This document shows positions 32,183 through 39,964 of a stretch of DNA of 43,420 nucleotides, in pieces. The stretch spans positions 1 through 43,420 of the forward strand of contig NZ_JBEXCV010000066.1 of assembly GCF_040605455.1 (NCBI RefSeq), written 5' to 3'. The position numbers and the translations under genes are program-made. The notes below the pieces were generated by a model. That model had not been told where the DNA came from. It searched no databases and saw only the letters and a program-made list of their open reading frames with translations. Each line of letters opens with the position of its first letter. Position 1 is the stretch's first letter. Source of the stretch: Embleya sp040605455. GTDB taxonomy: Bacteria > Actinomycetota > Actinomycetes > Streptomycetales > Streptomycetaceae.

Positions 32183-32198
32183 GAAGGCGTTAGCCTTC
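32183..32198. promoter_or_regulatory. Inverted repeat GAAGGC-GTTA-GCCTTC
   Basis: Perfect 6-4-6 palindrome in the 219-bp divergent spacer between the methyltransferase and response-regulator genes. It could be an operator or a small RNA hairpin; no binding protein is suggested by neighbours. Confidence 0.4.
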
Positions 32199-32289
32199 GA
32201 CGCGAGTCGGTGGTGCGAGCGCGCCGAATTCGCCGAGTGAGGCCGGTCCGGGCGCGGGTCGGTCGGGGCCGTGACCGAGGGTGGGTGCG

Positions 32290-32718
32290 ATGAGCCGGAC
32301 CGCGATGACAGGAACGCTGACGGTGTTGCTGGTGGAGGACGATCCGGGCGACGCGTTGATGATCGAGGAGGCGTTGCTCGATCGCGAGCAGGGACACACG
32401 CTGTGCCGGGCCGCGGACGGCATGGAGGCCCTCGAGTGGTTGCGCGCCCACCCTCGGCCGGACCTGGTGATTCTGGACCTGAACATGCCTCGGATGGACG
32501 GCCGTGAGTTGTTGTCGGCAATGAAGGCCGACGAGCGGTGGCGGACGATCCCGGTGGTGGTGCTGACCACGTCGGCCGCACCGGACGACGTGCGGCGCAG
32601 CTACGACCTGCACGCCAATGCGTTCGTGACCAAGCCGGTGGAGTTGGAGTCGTTCCTGGCGGCGGTGCGCGGCATCGACGAATTCTTCCTGCGGTTGGTG
32701 ACCCTGCCGCGCGAGTGA
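32290..32718 (+). CDS. Single-domain response regulator (Rcp1/CheY-like)
   Basis: 142 residues from ATG 32290. One receiver domain only: LLVEDDPGDALMIEEAL (acid pair D17-D18), phosphoacceptor D63 in LVILDLNMPRMDG, VVVLTTSAAPDD (Thr/Ser switch) and AFVTKPVELESFL (Lys). The sequence VEDDPGDALMIEEAL with NMPRMDG is typical of Rcp1-type regulators paired with bacteriophytochrome or orphan histidine kinases. There is no output domain, so signalling is by protein contact or phosphorelay. No kinase lies in the window. Alternative starts are a GTG at 32281 and an ATG at 32305. Confidence 0.9.
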   Translation: MSRTAMTGTLTVLLVEDDPGDALMIEEALLDREQGHTLCRAADGMEALEWLRAHPRPDLVILDLNMPRMDGRELLSAMKADERWRTIPVVVLTTSAAPDDVRRSYDLHANAFVTKPVELESFLAAVRGIDEFFLRLVTLPRE

Positions 32719-32755
32719 ACGGTGCTCGACGCCCCGCCATTCGGGCGCGGCTCGC

Positions 32756-33724
32756 TCACCCGGTCGGGGGGATCAGCAGGGCGATGCCGTCCAGCAGGCG
32801 ATCGAGTCCGAAGTCGAAGAGCGAATCGAGATTCAATTCCACGCCCGGATCGCTCAGCGCGGCGGTGTACAACGGGAAGTGACCGCTGCGCAGGATCAGG
32901 TCCATCGTCTCGTCCTGCGCCTGCATCCACTCGTCGCTGGAGATGCCGGTGGCACGCTCGGCCTCGAACTCGGCCGCGATGTTGACGGCGGTACCGCGTA
33001 CGTAGTTCAAGATCGTGACCGCGATGTGGATCATCACCTGCGGCGACAGCCCGGTGAACTCGGCCATCGCCCACTCCACATGCGCCATGCCGCGCACCGT
33101 CGGCAGCGGACGCGTCATCGACATGACCTGGGCCAGCCACGGGTGCCCGCGGTACATCTGCCACTGAAGCCGGGCCGAGCTCTCCAGCCGGGCCCGCCAG
33201 CCCACCCGCTCGTGGGACGGGATGGGCTGCTCGGCGAACACGTTGTCGGCCATCGCCGCGAGCAGGTCCTCCTTGCCGGGTACGTGCCGGTACAGGGTCA
33301 TCGCGGCCACGCCCAGTTCGGCGGCGATCTGCCGCATCGACACGGCGGCCAGGCCGCGTTCGTCGGCGATCGCCACGGCCGCCGAGACGACGCGCTCGCG
33401 GGTGAGTTCGGCGTCGGTGCGCGGGGGATGCACGGGCGGTACGGCGATGGTCTCGGCGCGCGGACGCGGGCGGCCCGGGCGGTCGGCCCGGCCGGGGGGA
33501 TCGGCGACCACGGTGCCGATGCCGCGTACGGCGCGGACCAGGCCGGCCTCGCGCAGCGCGGTCAGGACCTTGGTGGCGGTGGCCATCGCCACGCCCCACT
33601 CGGCGGTGATCGCCCGGGTGGAGGGGACCCGGTCGCCGGGCCGCAACTCGCCGCTCTCGATCCGGCGGCGCAGTTCGGCGGCGATCCGGATCGAGGGGGC
33701 GGTCGGGTCGTTGGGGTGGGGCAT
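32756..33724 (-). CDS. GntR-TetR fusion transcriptional regulator
   Basis: 322 residues with two DNA-binding domains. Residues 10-75 form a GntR-type winged helix (IAAELRRRIESGELRPGDRV, STRAITAEWGVAMATATKVL, then AGLVRAVRGIGTVV). A Pro/Arg linker leads to a TetR HTH at about 105-160 (RERVVSAAVAIADERGLAAV, RQIAAELGVAAMTLYRHVPG) and a TetR_C ligand domain. A clean SD (GGGAGG) precedes the ATG at 33724. Four GTGCACTA sites lie between it and the divergent pump, so it is expected to control that pump and itself. Confidence 0.9.
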   Translation of the reverse strand: MPHPNDPTAPSIRIAAELRRRIESGELRPGDRVPSTRAITAEWGVAMATATKVLTALREAGLVRAVRGIGTVVADPPGRADRPGRPRPRAETIAVPPVHPPRTDAELTRERVVSAAVAIADERGLAAVSMRQIAAELGVAAMTLYRHVPGKEDLLAAMADNVFAEQPIPSHERVGWRARLESSARLQWQMYRGHPWLAQVMSMTRPLPTVRGMAHVEWAMAEFTGLSPQVMIHIAVTILNYVRGTAVNIAAEFEAERATGISSDEWMQAQDETMDLILRSGHFPLYTAALSDPGVELNLDSLFDFGLDRLLDGIALLIPPTG

Positions 33725-33773
33725 CGGGGCCTCCCGGGCGGGTTGGGCGGGCGGTCGGGCAGGCGATACGGCG

Positions 33774-33849
33774 GTGCACTAGGGCGGTTGTTGGTGCACT
33801 ATAGGGCACGCGTGGCTCTGAGGCCTAGTGCACTAGTTATGGTGCACTA
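33774..33849. promoter_or_regulatory. Operator array: four GTGCACTA sites
   Basis: GTGCACTA occurs at 33774-33781, 33794-33801, 33828-33835 and 33842-33849. The third is part of the perfect palindrome CTAGTGCACTAG (33825-33836). Spacings are 20, 34 and 14 bp, all in the first half of the divergent 243-bp spacer, nearer the regulator. The dual DNA-binding domains of the neighbouring regulator may account for the unusual multi-site layout. Confidence 0.8.
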
Positions 33850-33967
33850 CTTGAGAAGCCTTTATTTGCAACGAAATCTGCGCCATTGCATCCACCTGTC
33901 AAGCATGCGTACCCTGTACGAGACATCAGCGTACGCCGTATAGGTGCACCAGCGGGGGAGAGTCCCA

Positions 33968-35608
33968 GTGACGAACATCGAGACATCCGAGCGGCCCGAG
34001 TCGGTGCCGTTGGCGGGGCGGCGGGAGTGGATCGGGCTGGCCGTTCTGCTGCTGCCGCTGCTGCTGGTGAGCATGGACGTGTCGGTGCTCTACTTCGCGG
34101 TGCCGTTCATCGGCCGTGCGCTGGAGCCCACCGGGACGCAGCAGTTGTGGATCCTGGACATGTACGGATTCGTACTCTCCGGTCTGCTGATCGTGATGGG
34201 TGCGCTCGGCGATCGGATCGGTCGGCGTCGACTGCTGCTGGCGGGCGCGGCGTTGTTCGGCGGCGCATCGCTGGTGGCGGCGTACGCGCACAACGCGGAG
34301 ACGTTGATCGCGGCCCGGGCGCTGCTGGGTGTGGGCGGCGCGGCGCTGATGCCGTCCACGCTCGCGCTGATTCGCACCATGTTCGCCGACCCCAGGCAGC
34401 GCGGGACCGCGATCGCGATCTGGACGGCCGTGATGACCGGCGGGATCTCGCTCGGGCCGATCCTGTCCGGCGTGCTCGTCGAACACTTCTGGTGGGGCTC
34501 GATCTTCCTGATCAACGTGCCGGCGATGGCGATCCTGCTGTTCCTGGTCCCGGTGTTCGTGCCGCGCCATCGGGGCCTTGCCCAGGGGCCGTTCGACCTG
34601 ATCGGCGCGGTGTTGTCGCTGGGCACGCTGTTGCCCGTGGTGTACGGGATCAAGGAGATCGCCCGCTCCGGCGCGGCCACCCTGCCGGTGCTGAGCATCG
34701 GCTTCGGGCTGATCGTCGGCGCGTTGTTCGTGCGTCGTCAACTCACGGCCGCACACCCCCTGTTGGACTTGGAACTCCTGCGCATGCGGGCGTTCGGCGG
34801 CTCGGTGGTGGCCAATGTGTTGTCGATGTTCGCGATCGTCGGCTTCGCCATCTTCACGACGCAGTATCTGCAATCGGTGCTCGGGATGAGCCCGTTGCGG
34901 GCCGCGCTGTGGAGTCTGGTGCCCTCGGGGGCGGTGGCGGTGGCCACTCCGGTGGCCACCGTGCTGGCCCGACGGATGGATCGGGCGTGGGTGATGTTCG
35001 GCGGATTCGTGTTGGCCGCCGGCGGCTTCACGGTGCTGACCGGGGCCCGGCCGGACTCCTCGTTGGGGCTGTTGCTCGGCGGGTCCGCGGTGTACGCGGC
35101 GGGCGTGGTCGCGGTGATGACCCAGGTGACCGAGATGGCGATGGGCGTCGCGCCGGCCGATCGTGCCGCGTCCGCCTCCGCGGTGTTGGAGTCGGGGAGC
35201 GAACTGGGCGGCGCGCTGGGCATGGCACTGCTCGGCACGATCGGCGACGCGGTCTATCACCGCGCGATGGCGGACACGGCGCCGAGCGGCCCGGCCCGGG
35301 AGACGCTCGGCGGGGCGCAGGCCGCCGCGGCGCACCTGCCGGAAGACTCCGGACGGGCGCTGGTGGACTCGGCTCGGGACGCGTTCTGCGACGGGATGAA
35401 CGCGGCGGCGGTCGGGGCGGTGGTGGTGATGGTGGTCGCGGCGGCGTACTGCGTCCGGTTCCTGCGGGGTGTGCCGATCGCGAGTGGTGGTGCGGGGGAG
35501 GGCACTGCGGGATCGCATGCGGATTCCGGCGCGAGTTCGGGCGCTGTTTCGGATGGGGTGGGCGACAAGGCGGCGGTTGGGGCAGGGGAGACGTCGAACC
35601 TGCGGTGA
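33968..35608 (+). CDS. MFS multidrug efflux transporter, DHA2 (QacA/SmvA-like)
   Basis: 546 residues, about 14 membrane segments. LLLVSMDVSVLYFAVPFIGR (D-x-S/T-V-x-x-x-A-x-P in helix 1, with the Asp used for cation recognition in QacA-like pumps), GALGDRIGRRRLLLAG (motif A), ISLGPILSGVLVEHFWWGSI (motif C) and IFLINVP. Such proteins export quaternary ammonium compounds, dyes and related drugs. GGGGGAG lies 7 nt before the GTG at 33968. The last ~45 residues are a Gly/Ser/Asp-rich cytoplasmic tail. Expected to be controlled by the divergent GntR-TetR fusion protein. A strong hairpin follows the stop. Confidence 0.92.
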   Translation: MTNIETSERPESVPLAGRREWIGLAVLLLPLLLVSMDVSVLYFAVPFIGRALEPTGTQQLWILDMYGFVLSGLLIVMGALGDRIGRRRLLLAGAALFGGASLVAAYAHNAETLIAARALLGVGGAALMPSTLALIRTMFADPRQRGTAIAIWTAVMTGGISLGPILSGVLVEHFWWGSIFLINVPAMAILLFLVPVFVPRHRGLAQGPFDLIGAVLSLGTLLPVVYGIKEIARSGAATLPVLSIGFGLIVGALFVRRQLTAAHPLLDLELLRMRAFGGSVVANVLSMFAIVGFAIFTTQYLQSVLGMSPLRAALWSLVPSGAVAVATPVATVLARRMDRAWVMFGGFVLAAGGFTVLTGARPDSSLGLLLGGSAVYAAGVVAVMTQVTEMAMGVAPADRAASASAVLESGSELGGALGMALLGTIGDAVYHRAMADTAPSGPARETLGGAQAAAAHLPEDSGRALVDSARDAFCDGMNAAAVGAVVVMVVAAAYCVRFLRGVPIASGGAGEGTAGSHADSGASSGAVSDGVGDKAAVGAGETSNLR

Positions 35609-35611
35609 ACG

Positions 35612-35678
35612 ACCGGGCGGCGGGGACGGGGACACGATCGGCTCGGCGTCGGTCGTACCCCTGCCCCCGCCGCCCGGT
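35612..35678. terminator. Long GC stem-loop terminator between convergent genes
   Basis: ACCGGGCGGCGGGG (35612-35625) pairs with CCCCGCCGCCCGGT (35665-35678), a perfect 14-bp stem over a 39-nt internal part. It lies 3 bp after the efflux-gene stop. Confidence 0.7.
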
Positions 35679-35759
35679 GGCATGTCCGCGGTCGTTCGGT
35701 GGCCGGCTCGTGAGTCGATCCGGGCTCGGGGCCCGGGCGAGTGATGGGGCCGGCGCGGT

Positions 35760-36647
35760 TCACTTTCGACCGCAGGCGCGGGCGGTGTGGATGGTGGTGG
35801 CGGCCAGGTAGAAGGCGTCCGGGCGCCACAGGATGCCGGTGTCGGCGTCCGTGTCGAGCAGGGCGTCCAGGGTGACCAGGTCCTGCGCGTCGAGGCGGTC
35901 GGCCAACAGGGCCCGGCGGTGCGTCAGTTCGGCGTACAGGTGTTCGCGAGGCGCGGCGTCCAGCGGCGACGGCAGGTCGATCAGGAACGAGTGCGAACCG
36001 GTGGGCACCAGGCCCGCGCGGGCCAGCATGGCCGGCCAGTCCTCGACCTCGGCGCGGGCACCGGGCAGGGTCGCGCGCAACTCGGCGAACCAGTCCTCGT
36101 GCGCGGCGTCCAGCCGGGCCTGCAGACCCGGCCGGCCGATGCCGATGTCGCGGGGCAGGAAGCGTGGGGCCAGGCCGCGTTCGACGACCGCGATCACCCC
36201 GCCGGGGCGCAGCACCCGGGCCAATGCGTCCAACGCGGCCTGTTGGTCGCCCAGGTGGTGTACGACGTCGCCGGCCCAGACCAGGTCGGCGCTGCCCAGG
36301 GCGTCCAGGCCCGCGGGCAGGTCGACCCGGTGGGTGCGGACCCGGTGGCCCAGGCCCTCGCGCCGGGCCCGGGCGCCGGCTCGGGCCAGCAGGCTCGGGC
36401 TGTGCGCGCCGGTGACCACGTCGGCGTTGGGGAAGTAGCGGGCCAGCAGGCAGGAGGCGATGCCCGGGCCGCCGCCGAGGTCGAGGATGCGGTCCACCCG
36501 GGCCAGCGTGTGGTCGCCGTACAGCGCGAGATCGCGCAGGCGCGCTGCGGCCTGCTCCAGGAACGGGGCATGCAGCTCGGCCTCGCGTTCGAGGTGCCGA
36601 CCGGCGGCGTCCCGATCCGGATCGTCGGGGCTGGTGTGGATGGTCAT
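35760..36647 (-). CDS. SAM-dependent methyltransferase (class I)
   Basis: 295 residues from ATG 36647, which follows GGGAGA. AdoMet-binding motif I is DRILDLGGGPGIASCLLARY, followed by ADVVTGAHSPSLLARA, DLVWAGDVVHHLGD (motif II) and ALARVLRPGGVIAVVERG (motif III). The C-terminal ~100 residues form a separate domain with SHSFLIDLPSPLDAAPREHL. Likely an O- or N-methyltransferase for a small molecule. No biosynthetic partner genes are nearby. An ATG at 36676 would add ten residues but has no SD. Confidence 0.87.
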   Translation of the reverse strand: MTIHTSPDDPDRDAAGRHLEREAELHAPFLEQAAARLRDLALYGDHTLARVDRILDLGGGPGIASCLLARYFPNADVVTGAHSPSLLARAGARARREGLGHRVRTHRVDLPAGLDALGSADLVWAGDVVHHLGDQQAALDALARVLRPGGVIAVVERGLAPRFLPRDIGIGRPGLQARLDAAHEDWFAELRATLPGARAEVEDWPAMLARAGLVPTGSHSFLIDLPSPLDAAPREHLYAELTHRRALLADRLDAQDLVTLDALLDTDADTGILWRPDAFYLAATTIHTARACGRK

Positions 36648-36967
36648 CGCTGGGTCTCCCGAGGTCGGGGCGCTCATCGCGGTGGGCGGCCGGGTCCGTT
36701 CGTGTGCGTCGCGGGGGACAACGTCGGAGCATGGGCGCGGTAATCCACGGCGGTGCTGGTGGATTCGAAGCGGGGCGTCTTGGTCGGCTCGGGGGCTTGG
36801 CGGAGTGGATCGGGCGGTGCCGGTGACGTCGCGGCCGACCTGGTCGGCTCGGTCGGTCGCGTTCGAAGGGGGCCGAGCCGGCACGGGAGTGTGGGGCGCC
36901 GGGACGGATACGTTGGTGTCGGGCGGGGATACGGGTGCCTTGTCCGGTGGTTCGACAGGGGAGTGGG
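36648..36967. other. Intergenic region, nothing recognised
   Basis: 320 bp between the methyltransferase start and the broken gene at 36968. The frames are Gly/Arg-rich and no palindrome or promoter pair stands out. Confidence 0.35.
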
Positions 36968-37209
36968 ATGTCGGTGACGGAGCCGAGCGCGGGGTGTGTT
37001 GCCGGGGCTGCGGATCGGCATCGAGGACGTGCGTGTGGTGGCCCCGGCGAGTGAGTTCGTGATGGCCGGCGTCGTACCGCGAGGTGCAGGTGCGTGCGGA
37101 TGGCGGCGGGGATGTGCGGGCTGCGACGGTCGTGTTCGAGCGGGACGCCTCGACGGTGCACGGGTTGCGGTGGCGGCATCTGCACGAGACGTGGGTCGAA
37201 CGCTCCTGA
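36968..37209 (+). pseudogene. Broken gene with two apparent frameshifts
   Basis: GGGGAGTGGG leads to ATG at 36968 (MSVTEPSAG). Coding character then moves to the frame of 36996 (LPGLRIGIEDVRVVAPASEF), and near 37075 to a third frame (SYREVQVRADGGGDVRAATV, then VFERDASTVHGLRWRHLHET) ending TGA at 37207. Each segment has good codon bias and natural composition, and a proper SD exists, so this was probably one ~80-aa gene. The strand pattern suggests a small beta-rich domain, but I do not recognise the family. Confidence 0.45.
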
Positions 37210-37348
37210 GGGTGGGGCTGGGGGCCCGGGGCGGCGGTGCGGGGTCGGCGGTGCGTGGAGCGTGGTCACCCACTCGGAGGAGGCGGACGCGTGGTGGTGA
37301 GTGACGGCGCGGCCACGCGGGACTGCTTTCGCAAGTCGTGTTGCATGT

Positions 37349-37398
37349 CGTTTCGCGCGTCGTTTTCGCGCGTCGTTTTCGCGCGTCGTTTCGCGCGT
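37349..37398. repeat. Tandem repeat of CGTTT(T)CGCGCGT, four units
   Basis: Units of 12, 13, 13 and 12 bp at 37349, 37361, 37374 and 37387, differing only in TTT versus TTTT. They end 3 bp before the TAGGGT box of the DUF952 gene, thus covering its -35 region. Possibly a regulator array or a slippage-prone promoter. Confidence 0.85.
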
Positions 37399-37400
37399 CC

Positions 37401-37412
37401 TAGGGTCGAGGG
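37401..37412 (+). promoter_or_regulatory. TAGGGT -10 box (leaderless candidate)
   Basis: TAGGGT at 37401-37406 is 6 nt before the ATG at 37413, directly behind the 13-bp tandem repeats. Confidence 0.5.
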
Positions 37413-37790
37413 ATGAGCGACGAGACCGTGTACAAGCTGGTGGGCACCGACGAATGGGCGACCGCAATGCGGCGCGGGACGTTCGAAGGGTCCGGAATCG
37501 ACCTGGTGGACGGGTACGTGCACCTGTCCACGGGAGCGCAGGTGGCCGAGACTGCGCGCCGCCACTTCGCCGGCCGCGCCGCGTTGACCCTGGTCGCGGT
37601 TGATCCGGGCGCCTTGGGACCCACGCTGCGTTGGGAGCCGTCGCGGGGTGGGGACCTGTTCCCGCACGTGTACGGCGCGGTGGAACCGGCCGCGGTGTGC
37701 TGGGCCGAGCCGCTGGAACTGCCCGCGACGCCCGACGGCGACACGGTCGCCGAGGCGGTCCGGCAGGTCTTGCGGGCGCGCGGACACTGA
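37413..37790 (+). CDS. DUF952 domain protein
   Basis: 125 residues. The family is recognised from VYKLVGTDEWATAMRRGTFE, GIDLVDGYVHLSTGAQVAET (D-G-F/Y-I/V-H-L/F-S) and DLFPHVYGAVEPAAVCW (FPH-x-Y). DUF952 has a fold related to ADP-ribosyltransferase-like proteins, and its function is not established. Complete and of standard length (~110-125 aa). The start ATG 37413 follows a TAGGGT box by 6 nt with no SD, so the transcript is probably leaderless. Confidence 0.9.
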   Translation: MSDETVYKLVGTDEWATAMRRGTFEGSGIDLVDGYVHLSTGAQVAETARRHFAGRAALTLVAVDPGALGPTLRWEPSRGGDLFPHVYGAVEPAAVCWAEPLELPATPDGDTVAEAVRQVLRARGH

Positions 37791-37896
37791 CGCGGCGGCG
37801 TGACCGGGTGTGACAGTCGCGACGCCGTGAAGTGATGGCGTAATTCGTGGGGTACGTGTCGTGGACGCCATGGTCGGTGTGCGCGACGCTGGAGGG

Positions 37897-38964
37897 GTGA
37901 AAGAGCGCGAGGTCGTTTTCGTCGTCTTCGACGGGTTCCATTCGTTGGATCTGGTCGGTCCCTACGAGGTGTTCGCCCAGGCCGGCGGATATCGCTGTTC
38001 GGTGCTGGCGCGGCGGGCCGGGATGGTGGATTCGCACAGCGCGTTGCCGGTGTCCGCCGGGTTCGGGATCGGGGACGTGGCCCCGGAGACCGTGGACACG
38101 CTCGTCGTGGTCGGTGGGGCCGGCGTGGACGCGGCCTGCGCCGACCACGAGTTGGTGGCATGGGTGGCGGCGACGGCGGTCTCGGCGCGCCGGGTCACGT
38201 CGGTGTGCACTGGGGTGTTCCTGTTGGGCGCCGCCGGGTTGCTGGAGGGGCGCCGGGTGACCACGCATTGGCGCTGTGCCGCGCAGTTGGAGCGTGCCTA
38301 CCCGGGTGCGTTCGTGGACGTGGATCCGATCTTCGTCCGGGACGGGCGGCTGTGGACGTCGGCGGGGGTGAGCGCGGGGATGGACCTGGCACTGGCCCTG
38401 GTCGAGGACGACGCGGGCCGTGAGGTGGCCCTGGAAGTGGCCCGCGAGCTGGTGTTGTTCCTGCGTCGACCGGGTGGCCAGTCCCAGTTCGGTGTGCCGC
38501 TGTGGGGGACCCGTCCGGTGGGCGATCCGTTGCGCGGTGCGGTGGACGCGGTGTCGGCCGACCCCGGCGCCCGGCACTCGGTGGCGGACCTGGCCCGACG
38601 CGCCGGCATGAGCGAGCGGCACTTCCAGCGCCGGTTCACCGCCGAGATGGGCGTCGGGCCGGCCGGATACGTGGAACGGGTGCGGGTCGAGGCGGCCGGT
38701 CGGGCGTTGGCCGAGGGCGCGGATCCGGTCGAGGCGATCGCGCGCCGGTGTGGATTCGGTACGGGCGAGACGCTGCGGCGCATGTTCCATCGGCATCTGG
38801 GGGTCACGCCCAGTGAATATCGGGAACGGTTTCGGTCCACGGGCCCGGTGAATTCGGCGAGGCCGGCGGATTTGGCCGGTTCGGCGGGTTCGGCGGGTTC
38901 GGCTGGTTCGGTGGAGTCGGTCGTGTCGGCCGAGTCGTCTGTGTCGATGAAGGAGACGTTATGA
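37897..38964 (+). CDS. GlxA-type transcriptional regulator (DJ-1/PfpI + AraC HTH)
   Basis: 355 residues if started at the GTG of 37897 (GGAGGG abuts it). Other in-frame starts are GTG 37861 and ATG 37870. The N-terminal DJ-1/PfpI domain is VVFVVFDGFHSLDLVGPYEV to about residue 185, with SVCTGVFLLGAAGLLEGRRV at the nucleophile elbow (Cys kept). The C-terminal AraC HTH pair is RHSVADLARRAGMSERHFQR and EAIARRCGFGTGETLRRMFH. The tail is low-complexity Gly-Ser-Ala/Val repeats from about residue 315. The stop overlaps the next gene as ATGA. GlxA family proteins regulate catabolic or detoxification genes, here probably the coupled PfpI enzyme. Confidence 0.9.
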   Translation: MKEREVVFVVFDGFHSLDLVGPYEVFAQAGGYRCSVLARRAGMVDSHSALPVSAGFGIGDVAPETVDTLVVVGGAGVDAACADHELVAWVAATAVSARRVTSVCTGVFLLGAAGLLEGRRVTTHWRCAAQLERAYPGAFVDVDPIFVRDGRLWTSAGVSAGMDLALALVEDDAGREVALEVARELVLFLRRPGGQSQFGVPLWGTRPVGDPLRGAVDAVSADPGARHSVADLARRAGMSERHFQRRFTAEMGVGPAGYVERVRVEAAGRALAEGADPVEAIARRCGFGTGETLRRMFHRHLGVTPSEYRERFRSTGPVNSARPADLAGSAGSAGSAGSVESVVSAESSVSMKETL

Positions 38965-39563
38965 CCATCTACGGGCTGCTGATGTTCGACGGACTCGAAG
39001 AGCTCGACCTGGTCGGGCCCTGGGAGGTGTTCACCGCGTCCGCGATGTTGCGCGAGGGCGTGGACACCGTCACCACGATCGCGGCCGGCGTCGAACCGGT
39101 GCGCTGCGCCAAGGGATTGCGCCTGCTACCCGAGCACACTTTCCTTGAACACCCACGCCTGGACGTGCTGTTGGTGCCGGGCGGGGTCGGGACTTGGACC
39201 GAGGTGGGCCATCAGGCGTTGATCGGGTGGATCGCGCGTACCGCGAGGGACGCCGCGTGGGTGACGAGCGTGTGTACCGGAGCGCTGCTGCTGCACGAGG
39301 CCGGCCCCGCGCGGGGGCGCCGAGTGGCCACCCACCACGCGTTCGAGGACACCCTCGCGGCACGCGGCGACATCACCGTGGTCCGCGACGCCCGCTACGT
39401 CGTGGACGGCAACCTGGTCACCAGTCAGGGTGTTTCCGCCGGTATCGACATGGCGCTGTGGTTGATCGGACGCCTGCACGGAGTCGAACACGCCCGCGCG
39501 GTACGCCGCTACATCCAGTACGAGCCGGCTCCGCCGTACCTGGCGGACGCCCCTGCGGCGTGA
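38961..39563 (+). CDS. DJ-1/PfpI family protein, isonitrile hydratase-like
   Basis: 200 residues. Single DJ-1/PfpI domain: MTIYGLLMFDGLEELDLVGP, where the Asp of LDLVGP and C105 in WVTSVCTGALLLHEAG are the positions used by isonitrile hydratase (InhA), which converts isonitriles to N-formamides. YVVDGNLVTSQGVSAGIDMA is also typical of that subgroup. It overlaps the preceding regulator by ATGA, so the pair is translated together. The enzyme assignment is by family resemblance; other PfpI members are cyclohexyl-isocyanide hydratases or chaperone/deglycase-like. Confidence 0.88.
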   Translation: MTIYGLLMFDGLEELDLVGPWEVFTASAMLREGVDTVTTIAAGVEPVRCAKGLRLLPEHTFLEHPRLDVLLVPGGVGTWTEVGHQALIGWIARTARDAAWVTSVCTGALLLHEAGPARGRRVATHHAFEDTLAARGDITVVRDARYVVDGNLVTSQGVSAGIDMALWLIGRLHGVEHARAVRRYIQYEPAPPYLADAPAA

Positions 39564-39643
39564 GCACGGCGCCACGGCGTGTCGAGTCGTCGGGGTGGCG
39601 GTGGGGGGTGTCGGTCGGCGTCCGGGTGTGCGGCGAAGTCGGG

Positions 39644-39964
39644 CTACTCCGAGAGGGATTGCGCCGAGAAATTGCGCAGGCTGTGCAATCGGTCCCAGTG
39701 CTGAGTGATGCGCTGTAGGCCGGTCGCGGTCAGGGCGACGTTCGTATTGGGCTTGCGGTGTACGAACCGCTTCTCGATCGTGACCAGTTCGGCCTCGGCG
39801 AGCTTGGTCAGGTGGCTGGAGAGGTTGCCCTTGGTCAGTCCCGTTGCGCGCTGGAGGAATACGAAGTCGGCGGACTCCACGGTGGACAGCACCGTCATGA
39901 TGGCCAGCCGGCCCGGCTCGTGGATCAGCCGATCGAGGATCGGCCCGTCGCTAGGCGCCGACAT
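39644..39964 (-). CDS. Winged-helix regulator (MarR/ArsR-like), coupled to a membrane protein
   Basis: 106 residues from the ATG at 39964, which lies 14 nt inside the 3' end of the membrane-protein gene. The fold is PILDRLIHEPGRLAIMTVLS, ADFVFLQRATGLTKGNLSSH (recognition helix), LTKLAEAELVTIEKRFVHRK and NTNVALTATGLQRI (wing), the DUF-type winged helix often annotated as transcriptional regulator with an ArsR/MarR wing. The predicted operators CAAACTGGTTTG and GCAAACAGGTTTGC lie upstream of the two-gene operon, so it is probably autorepressing. Confidence 0.87.
   Translation of the reverse strand: MSAPSDGPILDRLIHEPGRLAIMTVLSTVESADFVFLQRATGLTKGNLSSHLTKLAEAELVTIEKRFVHRKPNTNVALTATGLQRITQHWDRLHSLRNFSAQSLSE

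Noticed and set aside
33926..35683. 585-codon minus-strand ORF opposite the DHA2 pump
   Set aside because: Composition dominated by His/Arg/Gln; it is the antisense of a membrane protein with clear motifs.
37349..37398. CRISPR array
   Set aside because: Units are contiguous without unique spacers.
35257..38796. Very long (1179-codon) minus-strand ORF
   Set aside because: Spans several real genes on both strands and is Pro/Arg/Thr-rich; no stop simply because of high GC.
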